From positions 1 through 64,000 of IMG/VR virus record IMGVR_UViG_3300031963_000033: 64,000 nt of DNA; one strand, written 5' to 3'. The stretch's first letter is position 1. Every line of letters begins with the position of its first letter. The position numbers and the translations under genes are program-made. Below, piece by piece: positions 51,501 through 59,649 of the stretch. The notes under the pieces are model-generated. The model did no database searches. It worked only from the letters and a program-made list of their open reading frames with translations, and was not told the DNA's origin. Source of the stretch: a virus.

Positions 51501-53236
51501 AAACGCCGAGTGTTACTACAACGCCAAGTATTACTACTACACCGTCTATTACTAGAACGCCAAGCGTAACAACTACGCCATCTATTACTACCACGCCTAG
51601 TATTACCAGAACACCAAGTATTACTCCTAGTATTACGCCGTCTATTACCACTACACCATCTATTACGACTACACCAAGTATTACCAGAACACCAAGTATT
51701 ACGACAACGCCTTCTATTACTACAACACCATCTATTACTACTACGCCAAGTATTACTAGAACGCCGTCTATTACGACTACACCATCTATTACTACTACGC
51801 CAAGTATTACTCCAAGTATTACCATCACGCCAAGTATTACCAAAACACCGTCTATTACCACTACGCCAAGCATTACTACAACGCCTTCTATTACAAGAAC
51901 GCCAAGTATCACGCCAAGTATTACAACAACGCCGTCTATTACTAGAACGCCAAGTATTACTACAACACCGTCTATTACTAGAACGCCGTCTATTACTAGA
52001 ACGCCGAGTATTACCACTACGCCGTCTATTACCAGAACACCGTCTATTACGCCTTCTAACACACCGGGAACAATGGTTATTGAACTTGCTAGTGGGTCAG
52101 CAAGTAGTAATACAACAACGGGAGCATCTACAGGATCACATACATGGACCGTACAATCAAACGCTACAGCGTTAGTAGCACGTGTGGCTTCACAGGCAGA
52201 ATTTCCAACATACGGTAAACCGACAGCAATGTGGTGGTCTGGAAGTTGGGGAAGAACCGCATTAACAATGCAACAAGAATCAGCTAATATTGGTGATGGT
52301 ATTGCTCTAACAATCTGGACATTATTCAGTCCAAATTCTGGCACAGGTGCATTAGAAATTGCGTATAACGGTACTATGTATTATCGTATGTATCATACTA
52401 ATTATAAAAATGCTGTAGCCGTGTGGGATAAAGATTTTACCAGTACAAACGGCACAAGTATGTTCGTTCCATTATACACAGATGCGGATAATAGTTCTTT
52501 AATGATTGGAATTGGTGTTGGAGTAAATGCATTCGGTTCACCAAGTACGTTGTCAGCGGCAGGAGGATCTACCTCGGAATGGACAACAACCAGTACGGCA
52601 TTGACATATGATTTTGAAGTAAATATGTCCAAAAAATATGCATCAAGTACAGCTGGACAGTTAGATTGGACCCACAGCCAGACGTTAAATATTAAAGCAG
52701 CGGCAATTCAATTAGAAAATATTATACCATCAGTAACACCGACTATTACACCGACACCGACGATAACTCCATCTAAAACAAGAACGCCATCGCCAGTGAC
52801 GCCTTCGCCAACGCCGTCACCGACGCCATCGCCAGTAACGCCGTCACCTGTAACGCCTTCACCTGTTACCCCATCACCAGTAACACCATCACCAGTAACG
52901 CCTTCGCCAACACCATCACCAACACCTTCGCCAGTAACACCATCACCGGTAACGCCTTCACCAACGCCGTCACCAACACCATCGCCAGTAACGCCTTCGC
53001 CAACACCATCACCAACACCTGCACCAGTAACGCCTTCGCCAACACCAGCACCAACACCTGCACCAGTAACACCTGCACCAACACCCGCACCAGTAACACC
53101 ATCACCGACATCTTCGTGTCAAGACGGCACGTATGCGTGTATTGGAGTAAATCTATACTATTGTAATCTCGGAACTTATGAACTAGCATGTGTGGATTAT
53201 GTAGACTGTGGTGGAAGTCAATTCCTTTGTACGTAA
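48587..53236 (+). CDS. Giant mucin-like P-S-I-T repeat fibre with Cys-rich tip (1549 aa)
   Basis: The start MTPVLGARGGASVRSFG parallels the 5975 protein. Residues about 23-1156 are P-S-[IV]-T-x-T hexapeptides and PSIT tetrapeptides, with x including R, K, V, I and N. Residues 1160-1380 are a globular beta domain (VIELASGSAS, MWWSGSWGRTALTMQQES). Residues 1383-1508 are TPSPV, TPSPT and TPAPV repeats, and 1509-1549 a Cys-rich domain (SSCQDGTYAC...CGGSQFLCT) nearly identical to the end of the 5975 protein. An extended disulphide-tipped fibre is likely. The glycosylation island starts about 550 bp downstream. Confidence 0.8.
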   Translation: MTPVLGARGGASVRSFGLFGAITPTPTPSITRTPSVTPSITPSRSVTPSITPSITITPSITPSITRTPSITPSITVTTTPSVTNTPSITITPSITATTTPSITVTPSITITPSITTTPSITRTPSITTTPSITITPSITRTPSITTTPSVTKTPSITTTPSITTTPSITTTPSITPSITVTPSITKTPSITPSITITPSITKTPSITTTPSVTRTPSITVTPSITPSITTTPSVTTTPSVTPSITTTPSITTTPSITTTPSITTTPSVTTTPSVTPSITTTPSITRTPSITTTPSITTTPSVTKTPSITTTPSITTTPSITTTPSITTTPSITPSITPSITTTPSITTTPSITTTPSITTTPSVTTTPSITVTPSITKTPSITPSITSSPGISVTPSITVTPSITTTPSITKTPSVTVTPSITTTPSITTTPSITPSITTTPSITTTPSVTNTPSITTTPSVTTTPSITTTPSVTTTPSITPSITTTPSITTTPSITKTPSITTTPSITTTPSITKTPSITTTPSITVTPSITTTPSVTTTPSITTTPSITPSITTTPSITTTPSITRTPSITTTPSITKTPSITITPSITRTPSVTVTPSITTTPSITPSITTTPSITTTPSITTTPSITTTPSITPSITTTPSITRTPSITTTPSITPSITITPSVTTTPSITTTPSVTITPSITPSITTTPSITRTPSITTTPSITVTPSITPSITTTPSITKTPSITTTPSITTTPSVTRTPSITTTPSITRTPSITTTPSITPSITITPSITTTPSVTPSITTTPSITTTPSITTTPSITTTPSITPSITTTPSITKTPSITRTPSITTTPSITTTPSITKTPSITTTPSITTTPSITTTPSITPSITKTPSITTTPSITTTPSITVTPSITPSITTTPSITKTPSITVTPSVTITPSITTTPSITRTPSITTTPSITTTPSITTTPSITPSITVTPSITTTPSITKTPSVTTTPSITTTPSITRTPSVTTTPSITTTPSITRTPSITPSITPSITTTPSITTTPSITRTPSITTTPSITTTPSITTTPSITRTPSITTTPSITTTPSITPSITITPSITKTPSITTTPSITTTPSITRTPSITPSITTTPSITRTPSITTTPSITRTPSITRTPSITTTPSITRTPSITPSNTPGTMVIELASGSASSNTTTGASTGSHTWTVQSNATALVARVASQAEFPTYGKPTAMWWSGSWGRTALTMQQESANIGDGIALTIWTLFSPNSGTGALEIAYNGTMYYRMYHTNYKNAVAVWDKDFTSTNGTSMFVPLYTDADNSSLMIGIGVGVNAFGSPSTLSAAGGSTSEWTTTSTALTYDFEVNMSKKYASSTAGQLDWTHSQTLNIKAAAIQLENIIPSVTPTITPTPTITPSKTRTPSPVTPSPTPSPTPSPVTPSPVTPSPVTPSPVTPSPVTPSPTPSPTPSPVTPSPVTPSPTPSPTPSPVTPSPTPSPTPAPVTPSPTPAPTPAPVTPAPTPAPVTPSPTSSCQDGTYACIGVNLYYCNLGTYELACVDYVDCGGSQFLCT
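48653..52060 (+). repeat. P-S-[IV]-T-x-T coding repeat array 3
   Basis: About 3.4 kb of 18- and 12-bp units like arrays 1 and 2. Positively charged x residues (R, K) are interspersed along the array. The opposite strand is also open for about 3.8 kb because of codon composition. Confidence 0.95.
52789..53107 (+). repeat. TPSPV/TPSPT/TPAPV coding repeats
   Basis: 15- and 12-bp units encoding TPSPV, TPSP and TPAPV. They correspond to 7350-7600 in the first fibre but are more diverged, with Ala replacing Ser toward the 3' end. Confidence 0.9.
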
Positions 53237-53269
53237 AAATAACGGTAACTTAAAATTTAGAGAATAAAT

Positions 53270-53701
53270 ATGAATACATTTCAAGATTTACAATTATTGG
53301 TTGATGCTAACGCAATAATCCAAAATTATAACTGTGTGGATAATACAACGTGTGATGCTTTAAAATCACTCACCACGGGAAACGGATTATATCGACAAAT
53401 TCATTATTTAATTGATAAACAAACACCTTTTAGAGTGTTATGGTTGCAATACGACACCACAGATGATGAGTTTATATTAAATTTATCGTGTTTTGATAAA
53501 GATAAAAACGTTATAACTCCTTTAGATTTTACGAATAGGGTTGAAGGCCCATCAAAAACATTAGTACAATCGTATATTAATACCAATCCAATAAAATGGA
53601 TAAAAACGGTACCAAATGAATATAGTCTCATGTATACGACTCAAAATGCTAATATAGGACAGAAACTACAAAATACTTTACCAATAATTAAAAAGCTGTA
53701 G
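53270..53701 (+). CDS. Hypothetical protein between fibre and sugar island
   Basis: A 143-aa soluble protein (MNTFQDLQLLVDANAI...LPIIKKL) with mixed alpha/beta character. It has three Cys, one of them in NCVDNTTCD. No family recognised. It is preceded by a 33-bp gap and followed by a weak hairpin and a promoter-like octamer, so it is the last gene of the fibre transcript. It could be an assembly partner for the repeat fibre, on position alone. Confidence 0.55.
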   Translation: MNTFQDLQLLVDANAIIQNYNCVDNTTCDALKSLTTGNGLYRQIHYLIDKQTPFRVLWLQYDTTDDEFILNLSCFDKDKNVITPLDFTNRVEGPSKTLVQSYINTNPIKWIKTVPNEYSLMYTTQNANIGQKLQNTLPIIKKL

Positions 53702-53706
53702 TAAAC

Positions 53707-53740
53707 CTTGACTTGTTAAGTCGAGTAGATTATATTTTTC
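53707..53740 (+). terminator. Weak hairpin terminator before the sugar island
   Basis: CTTGACTT and AAGTCGAG form an 8-bp stem with one G-T pair and a 3-base loop, followed by ATATTTTTC. It lies 6 bp after the preceding stop and upstream of a promoter-like octamer. Confidence 0.5.
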
Positions 53741-53753
53741 TATTGACGTAAAC

Positions 53754-53761
53754 TATTTATA
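53754..53761 (+). promoter_or_regulatory. Candidate late promoter core TATTTATA before sugar island
   Basis: Exact TATTTATA ending 31 bp before the ATG at 53793. It would give the glycosylation genes their own late transcript, timed with virion proteins. A TTGACG lies only 5 bp upstream, too close for a sigma70-type pair. Confidence 0.6.
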
Positions 53762-53792
53762 CTTGTGTACAGGTTATATAAATGAGGGTTTT

Positions 53793-55112
53793 ATGACTAC
53801 AAAAAAGAAAGTTGTTAAAAAGACTGTAAGAAATCAGAGTATAAAAAAGACTGCTGGACGAGTTAAAAAGAAAGTACCTACTATTTTCGTTCAAATTGCA
53901 GCATACCGTGATCCAGAATTATTACACACTCTTCGCAGTTTATTACAAAACGCAGATCATCCAGAAAATTTGACTATTGCCATTGGTTGGCAGCATTCTC
54001 CCTATGAGAAGTGGGATAATTTAGATGAGTTCAAAGATGACACAAGATTTAAGATAATAGATATAGATTATCGTAAATCTAAAGGTGTTTGCTGGATGCG
54101 TGAAAAAATACAGAAATTGTATAATGGCGAAACTTATACACTACAACTAGATTCACATCATAGATTTACCGAACATTGGGATACGCAAGTAATAGAAATG
54201 TTAGAAGGATTGCGTAGTAAAGGACACACAAAACCACTGCTGAGTTCATACTTACCAGATTTTAATCCAGTAACAGGACCTGAAGGTGAATTACCTGCTC
54301 CGTGGATTATGGAATTTGACAGATTTGGTCCAGAAGGGCCAGTACACTTCTTACCACATACAATAGACGATTGGAGAGAACTGACATCACCAGTTCCATC
54401 AAGATTCATGTCTGGTCATTTTATATTTGCTGACGGAATATTTGTTAAAGAAGTTCCGTATGACCCAAATTATTATTTTCACGGTGAAGAAATTGATTTA
54501 TCTGTTCGTTCTTATATGGCGGGGTACGATCTATTCGCACCACACAGAACTATTGCTTGGCACGAATACTATAGAGAAGGAAAGAGTAAACATTGGGAGG
54601 ACCATACAAATTGGGCATCAGAAGATAGAATCTCACACGCATATCATCGCAAAATGTACGGTATTGAATCGAAGAACAGAAAATTAAAAGATAATGTACG
54701 AACACTTCAGGAATATGAAATGTATGCTGGATTGGAGTTTTCTACAAAACGTGCTCATACGATGACCATACAAAAAATACGCCCTCCAGTTTCTTTAGAT
54801 GTAGAATCCCATACACAAGGATTGGTTCCTTATCATAAAGTATGTATTGATGTGTATAAAGGATCATTACCAGAGAAGGATTATAATTTCTGGGTAGTTG
54901 CGTTTACAAATAAAGATGGAATAGAATTTCATAGACATGATGCTGATGAAAATGAAATAAATATGGCTATGAGTGTACCTTATGAAGCAGATAAGTTTGT
55001 GCATATATGGAGAGCATTCTATTCTGATCAACCAGCTGATGGGTGGATCGTGTGGCCTCATAGTAAGAGTAATGGGTGGTGTGAAAGATTAACTGGTAAA
55101 TTTGGACGATAA
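53793..55112 (+). CDS. Polypeptide GlcNAc-transferase-like glycosyltransferase 1
   Basis: I start at ATG 53793, preceded by GAGGG (439 aa). After a basic N-terminal extension (about 30 residues), IFVQIAAYRDPELLHTL opens a GT-A domain matching the GlcNAc family (Skp1 Gnt1 and trypanosome polypeptide alpha-GlcNAc-transferases). Further motifs: IGWQHSP, a DxH-type metal site LDSHHRF (D120, H122), then FHGEEIDLSVRSYMAGYDLF and a Trp-rich C-terminus (WIVWPHSKSNGWCERL). Known members add GlcNAc to hydroxyproline or Thr of proteins. Expected substrate here: the Thr-rich phage fibres just upstream. Donor and acceptor are inferred. Confidence 0.75.
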   Translation: MTTKKKVVKKTVRNQSIKKTAGRVKKKVPTIFVQIAAYRDPELLHTLRSLLQNADHPENLTIAIGWQHSPYEKWDNLDEFKDDTRFKIIDIDYRKSKGVCWMREKIQKLYNGETYTLQLDSHHRFTEHWDTQVIEMLEGLRSKGHTKPLLSSYLPDFNPVTGPEGELPAPWIMEFDRFGPEGPVHFLPHTIDDWRELTSPVPSRFMSGHFIFADGIFVKEVPYDPNYYFHGEEIDLSVRSYMAGYDLFAPHRTIAWHEYYREGKSKHWEDHTNWASEDRISHAYHRKMYGIESKNRKLKDNVRTLQEYEMYAGLEFSTKRAHTMTIQKIRPPVSLDVESHTQGLVPYHKVCIDVYKGSLPEKDYNFWVVAFTNKDGIEFHRHDADENEINMAMSVPYEADKFVHIWRAFYSDQPADGWIVWPHSKSNGWCERLTGKFGR

Positions 55113-55113
55113 T

Positions 55114-56355
55114 ATGAGAAAAAATAAAAATATTTTCGTTCAAATTGCAGCATACCGTGATCCAGAATTACTACCCACTATTCGTGATTGTATATCCAAT
55201 GCGAAGAACCCGGAAAATCTTCGATTCTGTATTGCGTGGCAGCATTCTAACGAAGATGTCTGGGACAATTTAGATGAGTTTAAAAACGATTCACGATTTA
55301 TAATTCTAGATATTCCACATCTACAGACAAAAGGAACGTGTTGGGCACGGTATCAAATCCAACAACATTGGAACGGAGAAGCATATACCCTACAATTAGA
55401 TTCACATCATCGTTTTGCTAAAAATTGGGATAGTATGCTAATTAAGATGGTCAAAGATTTACAAAAAGCAGGATATAAAAAACCATTATTGACTGCATAT
55501 ATGTCAAGTTATGAACCACATAACGATCCCACGGGACGAGCACCAGACCCGTGGTTCTTAACATTTGACAGATTCACTCCAGCTGGAGCAGTATTTTTTA
55601 TACCCGCTGTTATTCCTGATTGGAAAAATCGTAAATTACCATATCCAAGTAGATTTTATTCCGCTCATTTTGGATTCACACTTGGACAATTTTGTAAAGA
55701 AGTTCCTCACGATCCGAACTACTTGTTTCACGGTGAGGAAATTTCTATTGCCGCACGAGCGTATACGTGGGGATATGATTTGTTTGCGGCACATAAACCT
55801 GTAGTGTGGCACGAATATTCACGAAATCACCGCCCTCGTAAATCGTGGGACGACATATCAGATTGGACTAATTGGGATAATCAATCGTTGGCACGTAACA
55901 GAAGATTGTTAAACGTGGATAACGAGAATGACCCTAATGAAGATTTTGGAGAATTTGGATTTGGTACACAACGTACACTACAGCAGTACGAAGAATATGC
56001 GGGAATACAATTTTCTACAAGAAGTATACAAAAACATACGTTAGAACATCGTGAACCACCCAACCCGCCAAATCAACCATTCTTTAGAATTTTTAAACAT
56101 TGTATTGATTTACCATATCAATATGTACCGTATAATGACTATGATTTTTGGGCGGTAGCATTTGAAGATGAATTTGGTAACGAGATATATAGACACGATG
56201 CTACAGAAGATGATATCATACAAATGAAGAATGATCCTGACGGATATTGTAAATTGTGGAGACAGTTTCACGCAACGGCAAAACCCGCCAGATGGATTGT
56301 TTGGCCACATTCTAAATCACACGGATGGTGTGATCGATTGGTTGGAGATATCTAA
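55114..56355 (+). CDS. Polypeptide GlcNAc-transferase-like glycosyltransferase 2
   Basis: ATG at 55114 is chosen over an upstream TTG (413 aa). A tandem paralogue of the previous gene: IFVQIAAYRDPELLPTI, IAWQHSNEDVWDNLDEF, LQLDSHHRF, FHGEEISIAARAYTWGYDLF and WIVWPHSKSHGWCDRL are aligned one to one. It lacks the basic N-terminal extension. A 40-bp stretch (55131-55170) is identical to 53882-53921, which suggests recent duplication or conversion, whereas the rest has diverged. The two copies may act on different sites or extend each other's product. Confidence 0.75.
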   Translation: MRKNKNIFVQIAAYRDPELLPTIRDCISNAKNPENLRFCIAWQHSNEDVWDNLDEFKNDSRFIILDIPHLQTKGTCWARYQIQQHWNGEAYTLQLDSHHRFAKNWDSMLIKMVKDLQKAGYKKPLLTAYMSSYEPHNDPTGRAPDPWFLTFDRFTPAGAVFFIPAVIPDWKNRKLPYPSRFYSAHFGFTLGQFCKEVPHDPNYLFHGEEISIAARAYTWGYDLFAAHKPVVWHEYSRNHRPRKSWDDISDWTNWDNQSLARNRRLLNVDNENDPNEDFGEFGFGTQRTLQQYEEYAGIQFSTRSIQKHTLEHREPPNPPNQPFFRIFKHCIDLPYQYVPYNDYDFWAVAFEDEFGNEIYRHDATEDDIIQMKNDPDGYCKLWRQFHATAKPARWIVWPHSKSHGWCDRLVGDI

Positions 56356-56356
56356 A

Positions 56357-57316
56357 ATGCAGCACAAAACAAAATTACGTATTCATAATTCCTGCAACAA
56401 GTACACTAGGTATTATAGATATTATAATTTTTTTTGGGATGCTTTGACTTACGAGTTAGGTAAAACGTTTGAAATTGAAGAAAACAGATATTTCGAACAT
56501 GCCCATACAATACCAATGCCAATAAAACTCAAAAAGGCAAAATGTGATTTAGAAATTTATGAATCAGACTACGTTATAGAAAACGTAGAATCGGGTGACT
56601 TCTATATATTGACAGCGTGTGATGTATTGACCGGACACGTAATAGCTGAAAGAGAGAATCCACACTTAAAAAAAGTATTGGTGGCACAGTACATAGACCA
56701 AATTATTAAACACAACGTAGAAAATCCACATACCAGTAAATATTCCCCATGGATTTATTTTCAAAGTGGATTGACTAATTTAGAAGAATATTTTTATAAA
56801 AGAAAGTTAATACTCAATTTTAATAAAAAATTATACTTTCGTGGTAAAATTGATGACCGTCCTATTTTAAAGTACTTTTCTCCATCTATCTTGGAATCAG
56901 GCCAAACAATTAATCAAAATGATTATTTCAACGAAGCAATTAATCACGAAATCGGATTATCCATAGGCGGTGTTGGTGAGTTGTGTTATAGAGATATTGA
57001 ATATATGGGAATGGGTATACCGTTTTTGCGTTTTGAATTCGCTAGCAGTCTTAAAGAACCATTAATTCCAAATGTACACTATATTTCAGTAGATAGGCCG
57101 AATGACTTACCAACAGAACAACGTACTTGTGGTGTTGGATTAGATAGGATGGGATTAGAACATCACGCAAAGTTAATAGAGCAACGTTATTTAGAAGTAA
57201 TAGATGACAAAGAATTTTTAAGATTTGTATCTACTAATGCAAGAGAGTATTATGAAAAATATCTTATGTATCCGAACAATGTAAGACACACAATTAATTG
57301 GTTGGGGTTAGAATAA
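56357..57316 (+). CDS. Probable glycosyltransferase, family unassigned
   Basis: I use ATG 56357, 1 bp after the previous stop (319 aa). The C-terminal half contains GVGELCYRDIEYMGMGIPFLRFEF, outlined here as a Gly-rich turn, an E-x-x-x-x-G step and a hydrophobic strand, which is the donor-site style of GT-B enzymes such as CAP10/GT90-like proteins. KLYFRGKIDDR before it also fits that group. The N-terminal half is unfamiliar. Context among sugar genes supports the call; the sugar is unknown. Confidence 0.55.
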   Translation: MQHKTKLRIHNSCNKYTRYYRYYNFFWDALTYELGKTFEIEENRYFEHAHTIPMPIKLKKAKCDLEIYESDYVIENVESGDFYILTACDVLTGHVIAERENPHLKKVLVAQYIDQIIKHNVENPHTSKYSPWIYFQSGLTNLEEYFYKRKLILNFNKKLYFRGKIDDRPILKYFSPSILESGQTINQNDYFNEAINHEIGLSIGGVGELCYRDIEYMGMGIPFLRFEFASSLKEPLIPNVHYISVDRPNDLPTEQRTCGVGLDRMGLEHHAKLIEQRYLEVIDDKEFLRFVSTNAREYYEKYLMYPNNVRHTINWLGLE

Positions 57317-57317
57317 T

Positions 57318-58235
57318 ATGAGAATTTTAGTAACAGGTGGAACTGGGTTGGTTGGAGAAAACTTGAAACAATCTCTTCCTGACGCATATTATGTTTCTTC
57401 AAAGGATTACGATTTAACTAGTTACGAAGATACTGCGGCGTTGTTTTATTACTATCGACCAACGCACGTTATCCATTTAGCTTCTAAAGTAGGTGGCATA
57501 ACGTATAATATGAAATACCCAGTAGAGTTTTTTGAAGATAATGTGTTGATGAACGCAAATGTACTAAACTGTGCTCATAAATTTAAAGTGCAAAACTTAA
57601 TTGGAATGTTGTCCACTTGTATATTCCCAGATGATGTGACGTATCCTCTAACGCCTGATAAAATTCATAAGGGTGAACCACATCATAGCAACTTTGGATA
57701 TGCTTATGCAAAACGCATGTTAGAAGTTCAAATACGAACATATAATAAACAATACGGAACAGATTGGACCACGATTATCCCAACAAATATTTATGGCAAA
57801 TATGATCAATTTAATCTTGAAAAATCTCATGTAATTCCTGCGTTAATTCATAAGATGTATTTGAATAAAATAAATAATCAACCATTGATGAATATGATGG
57901 GTACTGGATTGGCAGAACGGGAATTTATATACGCTGAAGATTTAGGGAAAATATTAGCGTGGGCTATAGAAAATTACACAACACCAACACCATTAATAGT
58001 TTCATCAGAAACATCATATAGTATAAAATCGGTAGCAGAGCTAATTTCTAATGCTATAGGTTATGAGGGACAATTACTATTTGACGGAGATGTGTCAAAA
58101 GACGGACAATACAGAAAGCCAAGCGATTCCAATGTGGTTAGAACACTTTGTCCAATAGAATATACTCCTCTAGATGTTGGTATAAAAAATACCGTAGAGT
58201 GGTTTGTAGAAAATTACACTAACTGTAGGAAGTAA
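57318..58235 (+). CDS. GDP-L-fucose synthase-like epimerase/reductase
   Basis: An extended short-chain dehydrogenase of 305 aa. GGTGLVGE at 7-14 binds NADP. HLASKVGGI and the long NxxYPVEFFEDNVLMNANVL-like segment are diagnostic of GDP-fucose synthase (Fcl/WcaG). Catalytic residues visible: S99-x-C101 in LSTCIFP and Y128-x3-K132 in YAYAK. It should convert GDP-4-keto-6-deoxymannose to GDP-L-fucose. No GDP-mannose dehydratase is present in the window, so the precursor comes from the host or from a gene beyond the window. A GT10 enzyme downstream would use the product. Confidence 0.85.
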   Translation: MRILVTGGTGLVGENLKQSLPDAYYVSSKDYDLTSYEDTAALFYYYRPTHVIHLASKVGGITYNMKYPVEFFEDNVLMNANVLNCAHKFKVQNLIGMLSTCIFPDDVTYPLTPDKIHKGEPHHSNFGYAYAKRMLEVQIRTYNKQYGTDWTTIIPTNIYGKYDQFNLEKSHVIPALIHKMYLNKINNQPLMNMMGTGLAEREFIYAEDLGKILAWAIENYTTPTPLIVSSETSYSIKSVAELISNAIGYEGQLLFDGDVSKDGQYRKPSDSNVVRTLCPIEYTPLDVGIKNTVEWFVENYTNCRK

Positions 58236-58238
58236 AAT

Positions 58239-59036
58239 ATGAAAATACTAGTATCTACTATATGTTTTATTCAACCCAATAAAATTAAGGATGGTGCAGA
58301 GATATATGCAACGTTTGCCAATCGTTTGATAGATTCTACGATGGAAAAAACGAATTTTGATATTCGAGTAGCAACAAACAGACCAGAACTGTTTTCCGAC
58401 GCATTATTAAAATATGGTGACAGAGTTTCTTTATTTGTAGACACGTTGGAAGATAAACAGGTTTGGGTTGGTGCATTCAATCAATTACTAAAATTTTTAG
58501 CACTAAAAGATGTACCATCGAAATACGATTATGTTCTGTATTTAGATTGCGATTCATCATTCTTTAAAACAGTTGATAATGAATTGGTAACAGAAACAAT
58601 TACCAAACTAGAAGAAAACAACCAAAACGGCATGGTAAATAGATCTGGTACGGGATACTTCCTGCAACAGTTAACAGAACATTGTTCAGGCATAGCAAAT
58701 ATGTTTAGCGCCAAATTTAATTTTTATAACTTAAACTTGAATACCGTACCACCGGAGTGGGAAGATGCTCCAATGCCATGTGAACACATACTGTTCTTAA
58801 AGAATGAAGATAATAAATTACAGATTATGTCAGATAAAATTGCTGAATTTAATGAAAAATTAGAATCTCAAATTGGACAACCGTACATCGCATGTAGTCC
58901 TGATATGGAAGCATTCGAGTTGGGTATTGGGGTAAAAGTTGCTGGTTATAAATTAGCAGAAATTGATTCATATATTCACCACGATGTATTTTGTGTAAAA
59001 TATAACGGTAGTAATTGGGAAAAAGCAAAATTATAA
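58239..59036 (+). CDS. GT-A glycosyltransferase-like protein
   Basis: 265 aa. Rossmann-like start MKILVSTICF and a DxD-type metal motif D103-C-D105 in VLYLDCDSSFF. The region following (GTGYFLQQL, MPCEHILFLKNED) resembles retaining GT8-like or related folds. The spacing from the N-terminus to DxD (about 100 residues) is normal for GT-A enzymes. It starts 3 bp after the fucose synthase gene. Donor and acceptor are unknown. Confidence 0.6.
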   Translation: MKILVSTICFIQPNKIKDGAEIYATFANRLIDSTMEKTNFDIRVATNRPELFSDALLKYGDRVSLFVDTLEDKQVWVGAFNQLLKFLALKDVPSKYDYVLYLDCDSSFFKTVDNELVTETITKLEENNQNGMVNRSGTGYFLQQLTEHCSGIANMFSAKFNFYNLNLNTVPPEWEDAPMPCEHILFLKNEDNKLQIMSDKIAEFNEKLESQIGQPYIACSPDMEAFELGIGVKVAGYKLAEIDSYIHHDVFCVKYNGSNWEKAKL

Positions 59037-59049
59037 AATGAGATAAATT

Positions 59050-59649
59050 ATGTTAAAAACCGATGGAAATGATTATTATGTAATCAAGGATGCATGTGTT
59101 GCTGTAAAGGAAATTGAAGGTTTGGTATGTGAATTAGGATCGTATCAAGGTGGTGGACTCAAATTACTTATGGAAACATTTTCGGAAATGAATCAACGAG
59201 ATAGAATATTTCTTTCGGTTGATCCATACGGAGACATTCCATATCACGATATAAATGGTATACACAGTGCGGGATATACAAATAATGTAAAAAATATGTT
59301 TCTACGAGACATACATCAATTGTCTTATGAATTGAATACATACTTTTTGTTTTTCAATATGACAGACACACAGTTTTTCAAAAGATTTTCTGATGGTATT
59401 CCTGTATACATTAACGAAGAACGTATTTATAACAAATATGCGTTAGTAATTATTGACGGACCACATGAAGTGAATATCGTTAAGGATGAATTTGATTTCT
59501 TTAAAAGTAGAATAGCTACAAATGGTATAATAGTTTTTGATGATGTTGAACAGTACCCACATGAAACTATTCACGAATATATTTTGCAGAATGGATTTGA
59601 AACGTTCAAATCCACAGGATATAAGCACGCATATAAAAAAGTTGTATGA
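59050..59649 (+). CDS. Class I methyltransferase (TylF/Methyltransf_24-like)
   Basis: 199 aa. SAM site VCELGSYQGGGLKLL near residues 27-41; second-strand acidic FLSVDPYGD; later YALVIIDGPHEVNIVKDEFDFF and IATNGIIVFDDV, the pattern of sugar O-methyltransferases such as TylF and MycE. The Asp in IIDGPH and FDDV can bind metal. The last 4 bp overlap the next gene. In this context, methylation of a sugar on the phage glycan is likely. Confidence 0.7.
   Translation: MLKTDGNDYYVIKDACVAVKEIEGLVCELGSYQGGGLKLLMETFSEMNQRDRIFLSVDPYGDIPYHDINGIHSAGYTNNVKNMFLRDIHQLSYELNTYFLFFNMTDTQFFKRFSDGIPVYINEERIYNKYALVIIDGPHEVNIVKDEFDFFKSRIATNGIIVFDDVEQYPHETIHEYILQNGFETFKSTGYKHAYKKVV

Noticed and set aside
42949-53236. 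Diversity-generating retroelement acting on fibre genes
   Set aside because: No reverse transcriptase or template repeat is visible, and variation is synonymous or confined to one repeat position rather than adenine-specific.
53743-53766. Sigma70-type promoter (TTGACG with a downstream AT box)
   Set aside because: The -35-like hexamer is only 5 bp from the octamer, far from the usual 17-bp spacing.
59424-59431. Another TATTTATA promoter core
   Set aside because: It lies inside the TylF-like methyltransferase gene, over 200 bp from the next start, so it is probably chance in AT-rich DNA.
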